A stretch of DNA of 26,804 nt, from contig JAFZRB010000076.1 of the NCBI GenBank assembly GCA_017620115.1, positions 1-26,804 of the forward strand, read 5' to 3'. The notes below the pieces were generated by a model. The model did not search any database. It was not told the origin of the DNA and was given only the letters and a program-made list of their open reading frames with translations. The translations under genes were made by a program, and so were the position numbers. Below, piece by piece: positions 1 to 7,452 of the stretch. How positions within the stretch are numbered: the stretch's first letter is position 1; the number at the start of each line of letters is the position of its first letter. Source of the stretch: Clostridia bacterium. GTDB taxonomy: Bacteria; Bacillota; Clostridia; Christensenellales; Aristaeellaceae.

Positions 1-853
1 AGGCGGCCGTATGCCGGAACAGGGCGCGGATGGCCGCGCTGTTGTCCTCCGCGTCGAAGGCCGCGCGGGCTTCATGGGCCTTCTTCCGGCGCGCGTTGAT
101 CCACATAAACGGCAGGAACGGCACGATCACCAGCGCCGCCGTCAGCAGCAGCAGCAGGATGATCTTCACATAGTCCACCCAGTGCGGCATGGCGATCTGC
201 TCTTCCTCGACCGTCACGAGCCGGTAGTCCTTTCCCTGCCGCGCCTCCGCCTCGCCCTCGAGCAGCGAGCGCGTGTTCGCATGGCGCGTCTCCGTCAGGC
301 TTTCCGGCGCTTCGGACAGCGGCGCTTCAACCTGCCCCGCCATCCGGCTCAGCGCGTCGCGCGCCCGCTCGGAGGCCGTCTCTGTCCGCGCGTCCACGCC
401 CGGCCACAGCAGGGAAACCGACGCGACTATGACTATCACGCATACGCCGAAAGCGAGCGCGTCCTTCGCGCTCACGGGCCACATCATACGCAGCCCCAGC
501 AGCGCGTACGCGCTCACGCAGGCCCACGCGGGCAGGCACAACCCGAAATACGCCTGCGCGCCGCCGAGCGCCAGCGCCAGCAGCAGCGCCGGGATCCGGC
601 TCTCCGCCAGCGCGGCGCAGGCGATCAGCGCCGCGCCAGCCGCCGCCAGCAGCAGCGCGGCCAGCGCCTCGCTCTGACGCGCCGCGACGGAAAAGCGTTC
701 GTACGAATAGGCGTTGACGGCTTCGCTGGCCTCGAACAGGCGGTTGCACAGCGCGCGCGCACCGCCGTTGGCCGCTGGAATGAGCAAAAGCAGCGCCAGG
801 GCCGCCGCCGCTGCCGCCGCGCACGCCAGGCTGAGCCGCCGCCGCGCGCTCAT
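1..853 (-). CDS. Membrane protein of MoxR/DUF58 cluster, possible DUF4129-type (3' end beyond window)
   Basis: An uninterrupted reading frame of 284 codons runs off the left edge, so the C-terminus is missing. The ATG at 853 overlaps the stop of the DUF58 gene (ATGA), which implies translational coupling. Seen: an Ala/Leu-rich N-terminal helix (about residues 8-27), three or four further hydrophobic segments between about 62 and 150, a polar extracytoplasmic-looking stretch (about 152-227), and a last helix (about 229-250) followed by a basic WINARRKK stretch. That layout (helix, then a basic cytoplasmic tail containing AIRALFRHTAA) resembles DUF4129 or transglutaminase-associated membrane proteins, which commonly follow MoxR and DUF58 genes. 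The family name is inference from context. The function is unknown, perhaps in an envelope-associated chaperone or protease-like complex. Confidence 0.75.
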   Translation of the reverse strand, partial: MSARRRLSLACAAAAAAALALLLLIPAANGGARALCNRLFEASEAVNAYSYERFSVAARQSEALAALLLAAAGAALIACAALAESRIPALLLALALGGAQAYFGLCLPAWACVSAYALLGLRMMWPVSAKDALAFGVCVIVIVASVSLLWPGVDARTETASERARDALSRMAGQVEAPLSEAPESLTETRHANTRSLLEGEAEARQGKDYRLVTVEEEQIAMPHWVDYVKIILLLLLTAALVIVPFLPFMWINARRKKAHEARAAFDAEDNSAAIRALFRHTAA

Positions 854-1971
854 GCCGGACCTCCCTCGGCCGCGCGACTGCCGGGAAGCCGGATGACGCG
901 AACGCCGGGTTCCGCCTGCGAAAAAGGCGCGTCCGGAGGCAGCGCCAGCGTTACGGCGCTCTCGGGACGCAGCGGCGACACATCCGTCAGGGCATGCGGG
1001 CTGAACAGAACGACGCATGCCGGATGCGCGTCCGGATAAACGTCGCGGAAGAGGCGGCAGACGCTCTCCGCCTGCGACGCCGACGCGGCCTGCAGGAGGG
1101 CGTCCCGCGCGCGTTCGGCGTCTTCCACCGCGTCCACCTCCATCCGTTCGAGCGTTCTCCGCCCGTGGTCATACCAGCAAACGCCGTGCGGGCAGGCGTT
1201 CACGGCCAGTTCCCGCGACAGCGACAAAAGCCCCGACGCCGCCGCGTCCATATCGTCGGGAGCGCTCCCGCCCAGCGCGGTTTCCAGCATCAGAAGGAGG
1301 CCGCTGCCGCCCGAAGGCACGCCCTCGCGAACCAGCAGCCTGTCCGTCTTGGCCGAGAGCTTCCAGTGGATCCAGCGTACCGGATCGCCCGGCCGGTATT
1401 CGCGCACGCGGATATCCGGCTCGCTGTCGTCGCGGCTCAAAGCCCGCTCGGCCGGCTCGAACTCCGTTTCGCCTTCCCCGATCAGTTCCGGCCCGGCCGG
1501 GTGAAGCGCCGGAACGATCATCACGGCGCAGGCCGCGCCCGCGGCGCAGGAAAAGCGTCCCAGTCCAAACCAGTCCCGCGCCTCCACCTCGACGAGGCTG
1601 ACGCGCACACAGCCGCAATGCCCGCCCGGAACGGCGAACCGCGCGAAGCCTCCGCTCACGCGCAGCGCCTGTCCGCCCGTCCCACCCGTGAGCGGATTGA
1701 CCCACTCGACGCGGCAGGCGAGCGAGCAGCCGGCCGTCGGCGCGCCGACAGCGCGGCATACGGCCTCGCCGCGCTCGCCCTGCTTCAGCGCCTGCGGCGC
1801 GTCAAGCGAAAGAACGACCCGCCGGGCGGTCATGGCGGCGCACAGCAGCGACAGCGCCGGCAGCAGCGCGGAGGATACCAGCACGGCGCGCGTGCCGGTG
1901 TTGTTCTCGAAAAGGTAAAGGCCCGCGGCCGCCAGCAGCCAAACGAGCCAGCCGATCCGGCGCGCCTTCAT
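850..1971 (-). CDS. DUF58 domain-containing protein
   Basis: A 373-residue protein. The start at 1971 is chosen because it overlaps the MoxR stop (ATGA) and immediately gives a typical N-terminus: a short basic stretch, then one or two membrane helices (about residues 6-48). A longer reading frame starting at 2085 would overlap MoxR extensively and is less likely. The DUF58 signature EYRPGDPVRWIHWK is at residues 191-204, followed by KTDRLLVRE. It is a member of the widespread MoxR-DUF58 pair, in which the DUF58 protein is membrane-anchored and is thought to work with the AAA+ ATPase in assembling or maturing envelope complexes. Its precise role is unknown. It is the middle gene of a tightly overlapping three-gene block, coupled on both sides. 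Confidence 0.9.
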   Translation of the reverse strand: MKARRIGWLVWLLAAAGLYLFENNTGTRAVLVSSALLPALSLLCAAMTARRVVLSLDAPQALKQGERGEAVCRAVGAPTAGCSLACRVEWVNPLTGGTGGQALRVSGGFARFAVPGGHCGCVRVSLVEVEARDWFGLGRFSCAAGAACAVMIVPALHPAGPELIGEGETEFEPAERALSRDDSEPDIRVREYRPGDPVRWIHWKLSAKTDRLLVREGVPSGGSGLLLMLETALGGSAPDDMDAAASGLLSLSRELAVNACPHGVCWYDHGRRTLERMEVDAVEDAERARDALLQAASASQAESVCRLFRDVYPDAHPACVVLFSPHALTDVSPLRPESAVTLALPPDAPFSQAEPGVRVIRLPGSRAAEGGPA

Positions 1972-2912
1972 CGCGCGTCTCCGCGATCCGGGTTTTTGAC
2001 CGCAGCCAGAAGAGCGTCCAGCGCCTGCCGGGTGGTAACGCCGTCCATCCGCGCCTTGCGGCTCAGGATGACGCGGTGCGCGCACACGTCGTGAAACACC
2101 GCCTGCACGTCCGCCGGGGCGGCGTAATCGCGGTCCTCCAGATAGGCCCTTGCCTTGGCCATGCGGTTCAGGAACAGCGCGCCGCGCGGGCTTACGCCCA
2201 CCTCGAAGGCGTCGCTTTCGCGCGAGGCCATGGTCAGGCGGGTGATGTAATCGAGGACGCTGTCCTTCACCGTGACAGCGCGCGTTTCACGCTGCAGCCG
2301 GAGCAGCCCGTCGCGGTCGAGGGCGCTTTCCACCCGGTCGAGCGGATTCTCCGTCTGGCGGGCCCTGAGCATGGCCATCTGCGCGTCGTGGTCGGGATAG
2401 CCCATCGACAGGCGCACCAGGAAGCGATCCATCTGCGCGTAGGGCAGCAGCTGCGTGCCCGCTGTGCCCACGCTGTTCTGCGTGGCGATGACCATGAACG
2501 GACAGGCAAGCGGATACGTCGCGCCATCCACCGTAACCTGCCTCTCCTCCATGGCCTCCAGCAGCGCGGACTGCGTCTTGCTGGAAGCGCGGTTGATCTC
2601 ATCGCCCAACAGCAGGTTGGCATGGCTGATCGCGCCGGGGCGATAGACGAACGCGCCGCTGTTCTTATCGTAGATGGAAAAACCCGTGATATCCGAGGGC
2701 AGCACGTCCGGCGTGAACTGGACGCGCTGATACGCCAGCTCCATGCTGCGGCTCAGCGCCACCGCCATCGTGGTCTTGCCCACGCCCGGCACGTCGTCCA
2801 GCAGGATATGTCCCTCAGCCAGCAGCGCCGTGAGTATTTTCTCAATGACCGCGCGCTTGCCGACGATCGCCTTTTCGATTTCCCGAAGAACGTTTTCAAG
2901 CTCCAGGCGCAT
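1968..2912 (-). CDS. MoxR-family AAA+ ATPase
   Basis: A 314-residue AAA+ ATPase of the MoxR family, the full expected length. Walker A is GVGKTT at about residues 43-48, Walker B is LLLGDEINR at about 100-108, sensor 1 is ATQN at about 143-146, and the family motif LPYAQMDRF follows at about 156-164. The C-terminal lid domain carries the usual SPRGA motif. The start at 2912 is preceded by AAGGAGG nine bases upstream. MoxR proteins act as chaperone-like ATPases that insert cofactors or remodel partner complexes, often with von Willebrand or DUF58 partners. Here the partner is the overlapping DUF58 gene. The gene lies 72 bases after the secreted nucleotidase-like gene, with a hairpin between them. 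Confidence 0.95.
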   Translation of the reverse strand: MRLELENVLREIEKAIVGKRAVIEKILTALLAEGHILLDDVPGVGKTTMAVALSRSMELAYQRVQFTPDVLPSDITGFSIYDKNSGAFVYRPGAISHANLLLGDEINRASSKTQSALLEAMEERQVTVDGATYPLACPFMVIATQNSVGTAGTQLLPYAQMDRFLVRLSMGYPDHDAQMAMLRARQTENPLDRVESALDRDGLLRLQRETRAVTVKDSVLDYITRLTMASRESDAFEVGVSPRGALFLNRMAKARAYLEDRDYAAPADVQAVFHDVCAHRVILSRKARMDGVTTRQALDALLAAVKNPDRGDAR

Positions 2913-2941
2913 CCGGGGCGTCCTCCTTGTCAGATAACAGA

Positions 2942-2973
2942 GTGACGGCGTGGCACAAAGCCTCCGCCGTCAC
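2942..2973 (-). other. Hairpin between nucleotidase-like gene and moxR
   Basis: Perfect 9-base arms GTGACGGCG/CGCCGTCAC (2965-2973 with 2942-2950), and an inner GGC/GCC pairing in the loop, lie just before the moxR ribosome binding site. No run of T follows, so it is a poor terminator. An intercistronic RNA hairpin that tunes expression or mRNA decay is more likely. Confidence 0.55.
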
Positions 2974-2984
2974 CGCGCGTTGTG

Positions 2985-3845
2985 TTATTCCGCCGCTTCG
3001 ACGGCGATGCGGCCCTGGGGGGCAGCGTATTCTTCACCCACCGTATTGTTCAGCTCGCCGGCCAGATACAGCCACACCACGTCGCGAACAACCGCCATGG
3101 TGATGCAGCTCTTTTCGTTGGCTTCCGCCGCCGCCTTGAAGACGTAGGAGGAATCCATGCCGTTGAAGTTGGCGTTGCTGGTGATCACGGCGTAAGTGGC
3201 CTCCGCGTCGAAGGGCTGGCCGTTCACCTCTTCGATGGTCACGCGGCCCAGCGAGGCGGCTTTGAACCAGTTGTCGCCATAAGGCTCGCCTTTGTCGTAG
3301 GGCTTCGCGGTATCGACGGCGTATTTCAGCCCGGACACCTGCATGAACGCGGCGCAGGTCGCGGCGGTCTCCCCGGTATAGGGCAGGCCCTGCGACGCCG
3401 CCTCGAGCGCCTCGACGAGCTGCGCGCCGGTCAGATAGACCACGGCCACCTTGTTCGGATAGGGCAGCACCTCGGCCAGCTGCTCCGCGCCGAATTTGCC
3501 CTCGGCGATGTCGGCGCGCAGGTTGCCGCCGTTCCACAGCGCCACAATGTGATCCGCGTCCGCGTCGATGGAGGTGATGCCCGCCGTCACGTCGTCTTCC
3601 TCGAAGTACCCGTCAATCGTTCCGGAAGCGGCGAACCAGCGCAGCGCGTCCGTCCACAGGTCGCCAAGGTTCGTTTCGCCCTGCCGCGCGGCGTCGTCCG
3701 CGCCATACAGGGTCACTTCGGCATAGGCCTCAAGCGTTTCGTCGAGCTCGATCACGTTGCCGTGCGCGTCGGTGAAGGTGAGCGCGGAAGCGGTCGCGGT
3801 GAGGCAGAGGCAGAGAACCAGAGTCAGGCACAGTGTCTTTTTCAT
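2985..3845 (-). CDS. Secreted stand-alone 5'-nucleotidase C-terminal domain protein
   Basis: A 286-residue protein with a signal peptide (MKKTLCLTLVLCLCLTATASA, likely cut near residue 21) and no lipobox. The mature part matches the 5'-nucleotidase C-terminal domain: NLGDLWTDALRW, then HIVALWNGGNLRADIAEG, LPYPNKVAVVYLTGAQL, MQVSGLKYAVD and a C-terminal YAVITSNANFNGMD. This domain normally supplies substrate recognition next to a metallophosphoesterase domain, and that catalytic domain is absent here. The protein may therefore bind nucleotides or sugars rather than hydrolyse them, which is inference. The ATG at 3845 is chosen because AGGAG lies shortly upstream and a signal peptide follows. 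The longer frame from 4016 would cross the promoter and hairpin. It is first in an apparent operon with moxR. Confidence 0.85.
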   Translation of the reverse strand: MKKTLCLTLVLCLCLTATASALTFTDAHGNVIELDETLEAYAEVTLYGADDAARQGETNLGDLWTDALRWFAASGTIDGYFEEDDVTAGITSIDADADHIVALWNGGNLRADIAEGKFGAEQLAEVLPYPNKVAVVYLTGAQLVEALEAASQGLPYTGETAATCAAFMQVSGLKYAVDTAKPYDKGEPYGDNWFKAASLGRVTIEEVNGQPFDAEATYAVITSNANFNGMDSSYVFKAAAEANEKSCITMAVVRDVVWLYLAGELNNTVGEEYAAPQGRIAVEAAE

Positions 3846-3885
3846 GTCTTTTGCTCCTCCCATTGCTGTTGTCTGAAGAGCGCGG

Positions 3886-3924
3886 AAAAAAAGCGCCGCC
3901 AGCCCCCATTGGAGAGCCGCCGGC
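3886..3924 (-). terminator. Intrinsic terminator or leader attenuator
   Basis: On the minus strand a very GC-rich stem (arms starting GCCGGCGGCTCTC and GGGGGCTGGCGGC, one mismatch plus G-T pairs) is followed by GC and seven T. It could end the peptide-transporter operon, whose last gene stops at 4065. However, the only convincing promoter for the next gene lies upstream of it (4007-4035), so it also sits in that gene's leader. Confidence 0.8.
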
Positions 3925-4006
3925 ACCTTCTGATACCGTCTCTTCCCACAGTGAAAACATCCCGCCCGCTTATGCAAGCCTGCGCCAGCTTGTGCTGACG
4001 GGGTAC

Positions 4007-4035
4007 AGTTTATCATACATCCCGCCGCTTGTCAA
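4007..4035 (-). promoter_or_regulatory. Promoter for nucleotidase-like/moxR operon
   Basis: Perfect -35 TTGACA (4030-4035), a 17-base spacer, and -10 TAAACT (4007-4012) preceded by TGA as an extended -10. The predicted start near 4000 gives a leader of about 155 bases before the ATG at 3845. Confidence 0.75.
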
Positions 4036-4064
4036 TCGGAGCGAACGTTCATTTTGCGTTGTCC

Positions 4065-4508
4065 TCACGCCAGCGCGGATACGACGAGCATGACCGCGCC
4101 GGCGAGCGCCTGAGCGGCTATGCGCGCGCGGACGAGCGCTTCGATTGGGAAATCCTCCTCCGCGGCCGTGGTGAAGGGCGTGAGATCGTCGTCAAAATCC
4201 GCACTGTCCATCAGGAAGGCGGGGCGGTGGGGCCGGCGGCGTTTGTCGCGCCGCAGGATGTAGGGCGCGCCGGCGGCCCGCTCCTCCGGCAGCCTGCCGT
4301 CGCGCCAGCGGCAGTATGTGATCCAGCCTCCCGCCAGCAGCAGCGTTCCGGCGGCGCAGCAGGCAAACATGAAGTGCGCGCGGCTGCGATAGAGCCCCGC
4401 GATCAGCGCACAGATGACCAGCGCCGCGGAAACATGCGTCATGGCCCGTCGGAATACCAGCAGCCGCCATTTGGGCTGGCGCAGCAGATCAGGCGTTTTC
4501 GGCTTCAT
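4065..4508 (-). CDS. Small membrane protein at end of peptide transporter operon
   Basis: A 147-residue protein that I do not recognise. Seen: a basic N-terminus (MKPKTPDLLRQPKWR), two hydrophobic helices (about residues 24-40 and 46-66), a basic loop (RRDKRRRPHRP, about 86-96), an acidic patch (DSADFDDD), and a final Ala-rich helix (about 129-147) that ends the protein. The start at 4508 is inside the 3' end of the fused ATPase gene (20-base overlap), so the two are probably translationally coupled. Longer in-frame starts would run far into the ATPase gene and are disfavoured. Its operon position suggests an accessory to, or a passenger with, the importer. The function is unknown. Confidence 0.75.
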   Translation of the reverse strand: MKPKTPDLLRQPKWRLLVFRRAMTHVSAALVICALIAGLYRSRAHFMFACCAAGTLLLAGGWITYCRWRDGRLPEERAAGAPYILRRDKRRRPHRPAFLMDSADFDDDLTPFTTAAEEDFPIEALVRARIAAQALAGAVMLVVSALA

Positions 4509-6492
4509 GTCGGTACGCTTCGGCCTCCTCTTCTGTCGCGAAGACATAATGGAAGGGATAGATTTCCGCCCAGGCCCGGCCGGGACGCGCGAGCTCCTCC
4601 GCGTCGGGATGGTAAGACCGGACGGCCTTGCCACGCTCCACGTCCGGATCCGGATAAGGCGCGGCGGACAGAAGCGCGCGGGTGTATGGATGCAGCGGCC
4701 GCGCGAACAGCTCCTCGCACGCGGCGAGCTCCACCAGCCGGCCCTTGTAAATCACCGCGATCCGGTCTGAGATGAACCGCACGGCGGACAGGTCGTGCGC
4801 GATGAAGAGATAGGTCAGCCCGCGCTCCTTCTTGAGCCGGTTCAGGAGGTTGATGACCTGCGCGCGAATGGACACGTCCAGCGCCGAAATAGGCTCGTCC
4901 GCCACCACCAGCTCGGGGTTCATGATGAGGCTGCGCGCGATGCCGATGCGCTGGCGCTGGCCGCCGGAGAACTCGTGCGGAAAGCGCGTCATGAAATCGC
5001 TGGTCAGGCCGACCTCCTGCAGTATTCTCTCCACCTTGGCTACGCGGTCGGCCTCATTGTCGAACAGGCGGTAATTGTACAGCCCCTCCGACACGATGTA
5101 GTCCACCTTGGCGCGGTCGTTCAGCGAAGCCATGGGATCCTGGAAGATCATCTGCATCTCCATGTGCAGCCGACCGCGTTCCTTTTTGCTCAGCTTTTCG
5201 TTGATCCGGCGGCCCTTGAAGACGATATCGCCCTCCACATTGCTCGAATGAATGCTCATGACGGCCCGGCCTATGGTCGTCTTGCCCGAACCGGACTCCC
5301 CCACCAGCGAGAGCGTTTCGCCTTTATAGATGTCGAAGCTGACATGATCGACGGCCTGCAGGCGCGTGGAACCGAGCTTGAAATGAACGGACAGGTTCCT
5401 TACCGAGAGCAGCGTTTCGGCCTGGGAATAGTCAAAGGGTTCCGCCGGGGTTTGGCGCGAGCGGCGTTCGGCGTCCCGTTTGGCCAGCGCGGCGCGGAAC
5501 GCCCCGGCCTCCGGCGCGAGCAGCCAGGTTCTGGCCCAGTGCGTCGGCGAAACCTGGAAGGCCGGCGGCTCCTCCAGAAAATCGATCTTCATGGCGTCCG
5601 CGTTGCGCGGGGCGAAGGCGTCTCCCTGAATCTCCTTGAACAGGCTGGGCGGCGTGCCGTGTATGGCGTAGAGATCGTGCCCCTTCACGCCCAGCTGCGG
5701 CAGGGAGCGGAGCAGCGCCTTCGTGTAGGGGTGCTCAGGCTGGTGGAATATCTCGCGAACCTCGCCGTATTCGATCATCTGACCGGCGTACATCACGGCG
5801 ACCCAGTCGGCCATGTGCGCCACCACGCCCAGATCGTGCGTGATGAACACCACGCTCATCTTCAGCTCCCGCTGGAGCTCCTTGATGAGGTTCAGAACCT
5901 GGGCCTGCACGGTCACGTCCAGCGCCGTGGTCGGCTCGTCGCAGATGAGGATCTCAGGCCGACAGGCGATGGCCGCGGCGATGACCACGCGCTGCCGCAT
6001 GCCGCCGGAAAACTCGCCCGGATACTGCCTGCAGCGCCGTTCCGGCTCGTCGATGCCCACCCGGCGAAGCAGGTCTATGGCCTCGCGCCTGGCCTCGTCG
6101 TGCTTTTTGCCGAAATGCCACATGATCACCTCGGCGATCTGCTCGCCCACCGTGCGCACGGGGTTCAGGCTGGTCATCGGGTCCTGAAACACCATGGCGA
6201 TCTTCCGGCCGCGCACCTTCAGCCACTGGGCTTCGGTCGTGTAACAGGTCATATCCTCGCCGTGGTAGAGAAGCTGGCCGCCTTCCACGCGCCCGTTCTG
6301 ATCCAGCATGCCGATGAACGATTTGGTGAACACGGATTTGCCCGAGCCCGACTCGCCGACGATGGCGACCGTCTCGCCCTCGTAGACATCCAGCGAAGCG
6401 CCGCGGATGGCCGTGAGTATCTGCCCGCGCAGATTGAACCGGATCACGATATCCCTGGCGGAAAGCAGCAGAGGGCCTTTATGCTCGTTCAT
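4489..6492 (-). CDS. Fused OppD-OppF peptide ABC transporter ATPase
   Basis: 667 residues with two complete ABC ATPase modules, covering both nucleotide-binding subunits of an oligopeptide importer. Module 1: Walker A GESGSGKS (46-53), Q-loop FQDP (102-105), signature SGGMRQ (162-167), Walker B ILICDE (181-186), His switch 219. Module 2: Walker A GESGSGKT (398-405), QDP (451-453), signature SGGQRQ (509-514), Walker B LVVADE (528-533), His 567. Oligopeptide-type HPYT motifs follow each module (about 254 and 601). The cysteine-rich region usual after the OppD HPYT motif is present by position (DAFAPRNADAMK) but has lost its cysteines. The start at 6492 has GGAGGG seven bases upstream and lies 12 bases after oppC. 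The protein energises uptake at the inner face of the membrane. Confidence 0.95.
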   Translation of the reverse strand: MNEHKGPLLLSARDIVIRFNLRGQILTAIRGASLDVYEGETVAIVGESGSGKSVFTKSFIGMLDQNGRVEGGQLLYHGEDMTCYTTEAQWLKVRGRKIAMVFQDPMTSLNPVRTVGEQIAEVIMWHFGKKHDEARREAIDLLRRVGIDEPERRCRQYPGEFSGGMRQRVVIAAAIACRPEILICDEPTTALDVTVQAQVLNLIKELQRELKMSVVFITHDLGVVAHMADWVAVMYAGQMIEYGEVREIFHQPEHPYTKALLRSLPQLGVKGHDLYAIHGTPPSLFKEIQGDAFAPRNADAMKIDFLEEPPAFQVSPTHWARTWLLAPEAGAFRAALAKRDAERRSRQTPAEPFDYSQAETLLSVRNLSVHFKLGSTRLQAVDHVSFDIYKGETLSLVGESGSGKTTIGRAVMSIHSSNVEGDIVFKGRRINEKLSKKERGRLHMEMQMIFQDPMASLNDRAKVDYIVSEGLYNYRLFDNEADRVAKVERILQEVGLTSDFMTRFPHEFSGGQRQRIGIARSLIMNPELVVADEPISALDVSIRAQVINLLNRLKKERGLTYLFIAHDLSAVRFISDRIAVIYKGRLVELAACEELFARPLHPYTRALLSAAPYPDPDVERGKAVRSYHPDAEELARPGRAWAEIYPFHYVFATEEEAEAYRHEAENA

Positions 6493-6504
6493 ATTCAGCC
6501 CTCC

Positions 6505-7452
6505 TCACAGATGGTTGCGCGGGTCGGACGCGTCGGCAAAGCGGTTGCCGATGATGTAGAAGGCGATGGTGATAAGGCACAGCACCGCCGTGGGCAGCAG
6601 CATCTGATAGGGATGCAGCGTGAAGGACGCGCGGCCCTGATTGACCATGTTGCCCAGCGTGATGGCGTCCACCGGCATGCCGACGCCCACGAACCCCAAA
6701 AACACCTCGGACCCGATGGAATACGGAATGCACAGCGCGGCTTCCATGATGATCAGGCTGATGATCTGCGGGATGATGTTGCGCGTGGCGATGCGGAGCA
6801 TGGGCGTGCCGAGGCAGCGGGAGGCGATGTTGTATTCCGCGTCGCGAATGGAGAGGATCCTGTTCCGGAAAAAGCGCGCCTCGACGATCCATCCGCGCGA
6901 GGCCATAGCAATGAACAGCGTGAAATAGCTGGTGTTCATGATATAGGCCAGCAGAACGAGATAGACCGTGGAGGGAATATTCGTCATGATGTTGTACAGC
7001 TCGATCATAACGGGGTCGAGCCGGCGGTTGTACCCCCATATCGCTCCGGCGATCATGCCGATGCCCACGTCGGACAGCGCGATGCAGAACGCCAGCAGGA
7101 ACGAGTTCCTGCAGCCGTACCAGGCGCGGGCGAAGATATCCCGGCCCAGCGTGTCCGTGCCAAAAAGATGATCGAGAGAAGGCCGCAGGTTCCAGTTCCG
7201 CGATTTGGTCGAAACCTTCGTGGGATCGATTTTGGAAATGACCGGGTAGAAAAAGCTCATCAGCAGGATGGCGGCCATGAGCGCGACCAGCGCGATCACC
7301 AGCTTCGATTTGAAGAAGGTGCGCAGCGTCGAGCGCCAGTAGGAATAGTTTGAAACGCCGATGCGCTCGCTTTCCGCCTGATCGAATTCCGCCGCGGTGA
7401 ACAGCGAAGCGTCGTGAATGCGTTCGATCTTATGGAGTGTCGTCTGCATCAT
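6505..7452 (-). CDS. oppC: Opp/Dpp-type peptide ABC transporter permease OppC
   Basis: A 315-residue permease. An OppC-type N-terminal segment with the first membrane helix (about residues 51-72) is followed by LDHLFGTDTLGRDIFARAWYG, the hallmark of OppC/DppC before the permease domain. The permease domain has further helices and the ATPase-docking EAA-like loop at about 205-228 (AEYNIASRCLGTP). ATG at 7452 or the next ATG at 7449 could be the start. The first overlaps the oppB stop as ATGA, and GGAGG sits 4 or 7 bases upstream respectively. A much longer frame from 7863 only shadows oppB. The protein forms half of the membrane channel with OppB and is powered by the fused ATPase downstream. 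Confidence 0.93.
   Translation of the reverse strand: MMQTTLHKIERIHDASLFTAAEFDQAESERIGVSNYSYWRSTLRTFFKSKLVIALVALMAAILLMSFFYPVISKIDPTKVSTKSRNWNLRPSLDHLFGTDTLGRDIFARAWYGCRNSFLLAFCIALSDVGIGMIAGAIWGYNRRLDPVMIELYNIMTNIPSTVYLVLLAYIMNTSYFTLFIAMASRGWIVEARFFRNRILSIRDAEYNIASRCLGTPMLRIATRNIIPQIISLIIMEAALCIPYSIGSEVFLGFVGVGMPVDAITLGNMVNQGRASFTLHPYQMLLPTAVLCLITIAFYIIGNRFADASDPRNHL

Noticed and set aside
121..175. GCAGCAGCAG-type short repeats
   Set aside because: They are Leu/Ala codon runs inside a membrane helix of a coding region, not a separate repeat element.
994..2094. Plus-strand frame of 366 codons opposite DUF58
   Set aside because: Opposite strand of a recognisable DUF58 gene; Arg/Ala-rich with no domains.
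3930..4000. Attempt to match the leader of the nucleotidase-like gene to glycine, T-box, cobalamin or TPP riboswitches
   Set aside because: Only isolated short resemblances were found; conserved cores were not present together.
4795..7353. Very long plus-strand open frame (852 codons) opposite the ABC transporter genes
   Set aside because: It is antisense to fully recognisable ABC transporter genes, has His/Arg/Gln-rich composition typical of reverse-strand shadows in high-GC DNA, and lacks family motifs.
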